NCBI RefSeq assembly: GCF_047663525.1
Contig: NC_092606.1
Span: forward strand, 6,446,501 to 6,510,500
From: Anas platyrhynchos
Lineage: Eukaryota > Chordata > Aves > Anseriformes > Anatidae
Reading direction: 5' to 3'
DNA: 64,000 nucleotides
Below are positions 62,530-64,000 of this stretch, one piece after another. Positions within the stretch are counted from its first letter, which is position 1. Every line of letters begins with the position of its first letter. Made by a program: the position numbers and the translations under genes. A model generated the notes under the pieces. It made no database searches and was not told the DNA's origin. It saw only the letters and a program-made list of their open reading frames with translations.

Positions 62530-63355
62530 GCTGTCAGGACATCTTTTCTAAAGGTTATTCTCTTATCAGGACAGGACATCAGACCACCAAATATTTGAAA
62601 CTATACATTGTAGTGCCAGGATACTTGTGCTGCATGGCTACAACTTACACAAAGGACACCTCCTTCAGCTGGTCTGACTTTCATTTTTCCCCGTCTTGTA
62701 ACATTCAGCACAGATCTATAATACAGTAGCAGTTTATACTTCTGCATGGGTTTCCTATTAAAAAATGAGGTACCAAATAAGCTTTCCTTACAACACTTGC
62801 TGCAACATTATCTGCTCATCCTCTTGGAGTATTTGTTTTCCAGAACAAGTTACTTGGGTTTTGCTCTTCAAGTTTCATTAGTAAAATTGAGACAGGAATT
62901 CTACCATCTGGATGTCAGAATAGTTGAGACCTTCTTAACTGAAGCTGTTTAGAACTACTCTAAGTACTTGAATATTAATTATCAATAAATTAAAATCAAT
63001 TTTTAAAGCCTGTTTTGCATATGATGATGTGCACTTGCTGGATAAATATGCATGAGCTCCGAAGGTGTAGGCTCAGACTGCGTGTGTATGTATAGTAGAT
63101 GCAAGTTGACCAGCTTATTTCCTCTTCCGTTGCCTTAGTTTTGAGGGTTCAGAGACAACTTTATGAATATTACAAAGGAGAAAGCAAAGATGAAGTTAGG
63201 GTTCTCAGTTATTTTTCTCCCCTTCAATATCTACATACTTGTTTGTATCCCACTCTATAATGGTATTTAATCATAGTGTATCCCAAGCTTTTTCTGGTTA
63301 AAAATCAGAAGTAACTCTGCTTTGTCCTAGCTTGTTGGCAACAGAAGCAGAAAAC
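62530..63355. other. Spacer between convergent 3' ends
   Basis: No coding signal. It contains an AATAAA on the plus strand (62,984-62,989) that could serve as a distal LIG3 poly(A) site. The sequence looks like extended 3' UTR or spacer. Confidence 0.55.
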
Positions 63356-63380
63356 AAAGTTAACTAAATCACATTTCAAG

Positions 63381-63386
63381 TTTATT
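63381..63386 (-). terminator. Minus-strand poly(A) signal
   Basis: TTTATT on the plus strand is AATAAA on the minus strand, in the context TTATAATAAACTTG. It would place the 3' end of the minus-strand transcript at about 63,355-63,370, some 830 bases from the proximal LIG3 end. Confidence 0.55.
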
Positions 63387-63684
63387 ATAAAATTATAAAG
63401 CAAACTTCTGTACCAAAACTAGTAGGTTTAACCATTGTAGTACCAAGAGGGTTTTTTTTAATAGAGAAAAACATGCCATTTCAAGTAGCATATTAACTTT
63501 AAAATATTTAAACCATGTACAGTGTACATAAAGGACATAAATATTTCCATTTACTATATTAGTTTAGATCATTATATTCCTTTGGATTATTAATCACTTT
63601 CTTCCGGATTTTGATTTCCCTTTAAAAACAAGTCAGTCATATCCATGAAATAGAAAGCATTTTTGCAAAGGAAAGAATGTAGTC

Positions 63685-63697
63685 AAAAAAAAAAAAA
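63685..63697. repeat. Poly(A) run of 13
   Basis: Thirteen consecutive A on the plus strand, within the presumed minus-strand 3' UTR. Confidence 0.85.
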
Positions 63698-64000
63698 GTT
63701 TTTCCCTTCAGAAAGCACACTTCAGACTCAGGGTGGGTATATCTTATCTTCCCATTGCTAAAATTTCAACCACTGATGTGCAACTTGACTTATCTGTTAT
63801 AGAAAATAAACCTACTCTCTACAATAAAAGTAGATCTGTCCACAGGAGAATAATCTTCCTGTTAAATACCCCCCAGTCCTGAGTTTATTGAAAAAGGATG
63901 TGAATCTTCACAGTGACTTTACTAATGAGGCTGTTCAAAGCTTTGTATGTATATTACTGTACCTCTTAAAGAGTAAATACAGTTAATGCTTACCTGCTTT

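Larger units (their letters stand above)
63356..64000 (-). other. Probable 3' UTR of a minus-strand gene, likely RFFL
   Basis: On the minus strand the sequence is AT-rich and untranslated-like, with ATTTA-type and TGTACA-rich patches (such as GTACAGTGTACAT near 63,517-63,530), and it ends in an AATAAA signal. No open frame of note occurs. In human, RFFL (a RING ubiquitin ligase) lies tail-to-tail with LIG3, so this is probably its 3' UTR; the coding part would lie past the window edge. The gene name rests on remembered gene order only, so no symbol is assigned. Confidence 0.5.

Noticed and set aside
63986..64000. Minus-strand donor-like CAG/GTAAGC at the window edge
   Set aside because: Only ten bases of the would-be exon are inside the window, and no matching minus-strand acceptor was convincing between 63,386 and 63,980.

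Overview
The window looks like avian nuclear DNA. The reasons are vertebrate splice signals, a truncated CR1 retrotransposon fragment of the bird/reptile type, few other mobile elements, and a compact DNA ligase III gene whose predicted nuclear form (903 aa) is close to the length I recall for chicken. The species cannot be fixed from the sequence alone.

Layout. Positions 1 to about 47,070 hold no coding exon I can recognise. They contain one CR1 fragment (about 25,866-26,150, minus orientation), a few short perfect tandem duplications, homopolymers, one perfect 20-bp palindrome, and AT-rich blocks that may be regulatory. From about 47,088 a degenerate tandem repeat (about nine copies, 52-73 bp apart) runs into a CpG island (about 47,480-48,440), which is the promoter and first coding exon of LIG3.

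LIG3 runs on the plus strand from 47,903 to 62,190 in 19 coding exons that I joined by splice sites and reading phase. The sum is 2,943 nt: a 980-aa mitochondrial precursor starting at 47,903, or a 903-aa nuclear protein starting at an in-frame AUG at 48,134. The order is targeting leader, PARP-type zinc finger, DNA-binding domain, nucleotidyltransferase with KYDGER active site, OB-fold, basic linker and BRCT domain. Eighteen introns total about 11 kb. One of them (after exon 12) uses a GC donor instead of GT. Poly(A) signals follow at 62,496 and 62,504.

The last 640 bases look like the 3' UTR of a minus-strand gene, with a reverse-complement AATAAA at 63,381-63,386. By remembered vertebrate gene order this would be RFFL, which lies tail-to-tail with LIG3 in human; no coding sequence of it is inside the window. 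I found no new multi-gene system. The points most worth checking are the repeat that merges into the LIG3 promoter, the arrangement controlling choice between the two LIG3 starts, and the GC-AG intron.
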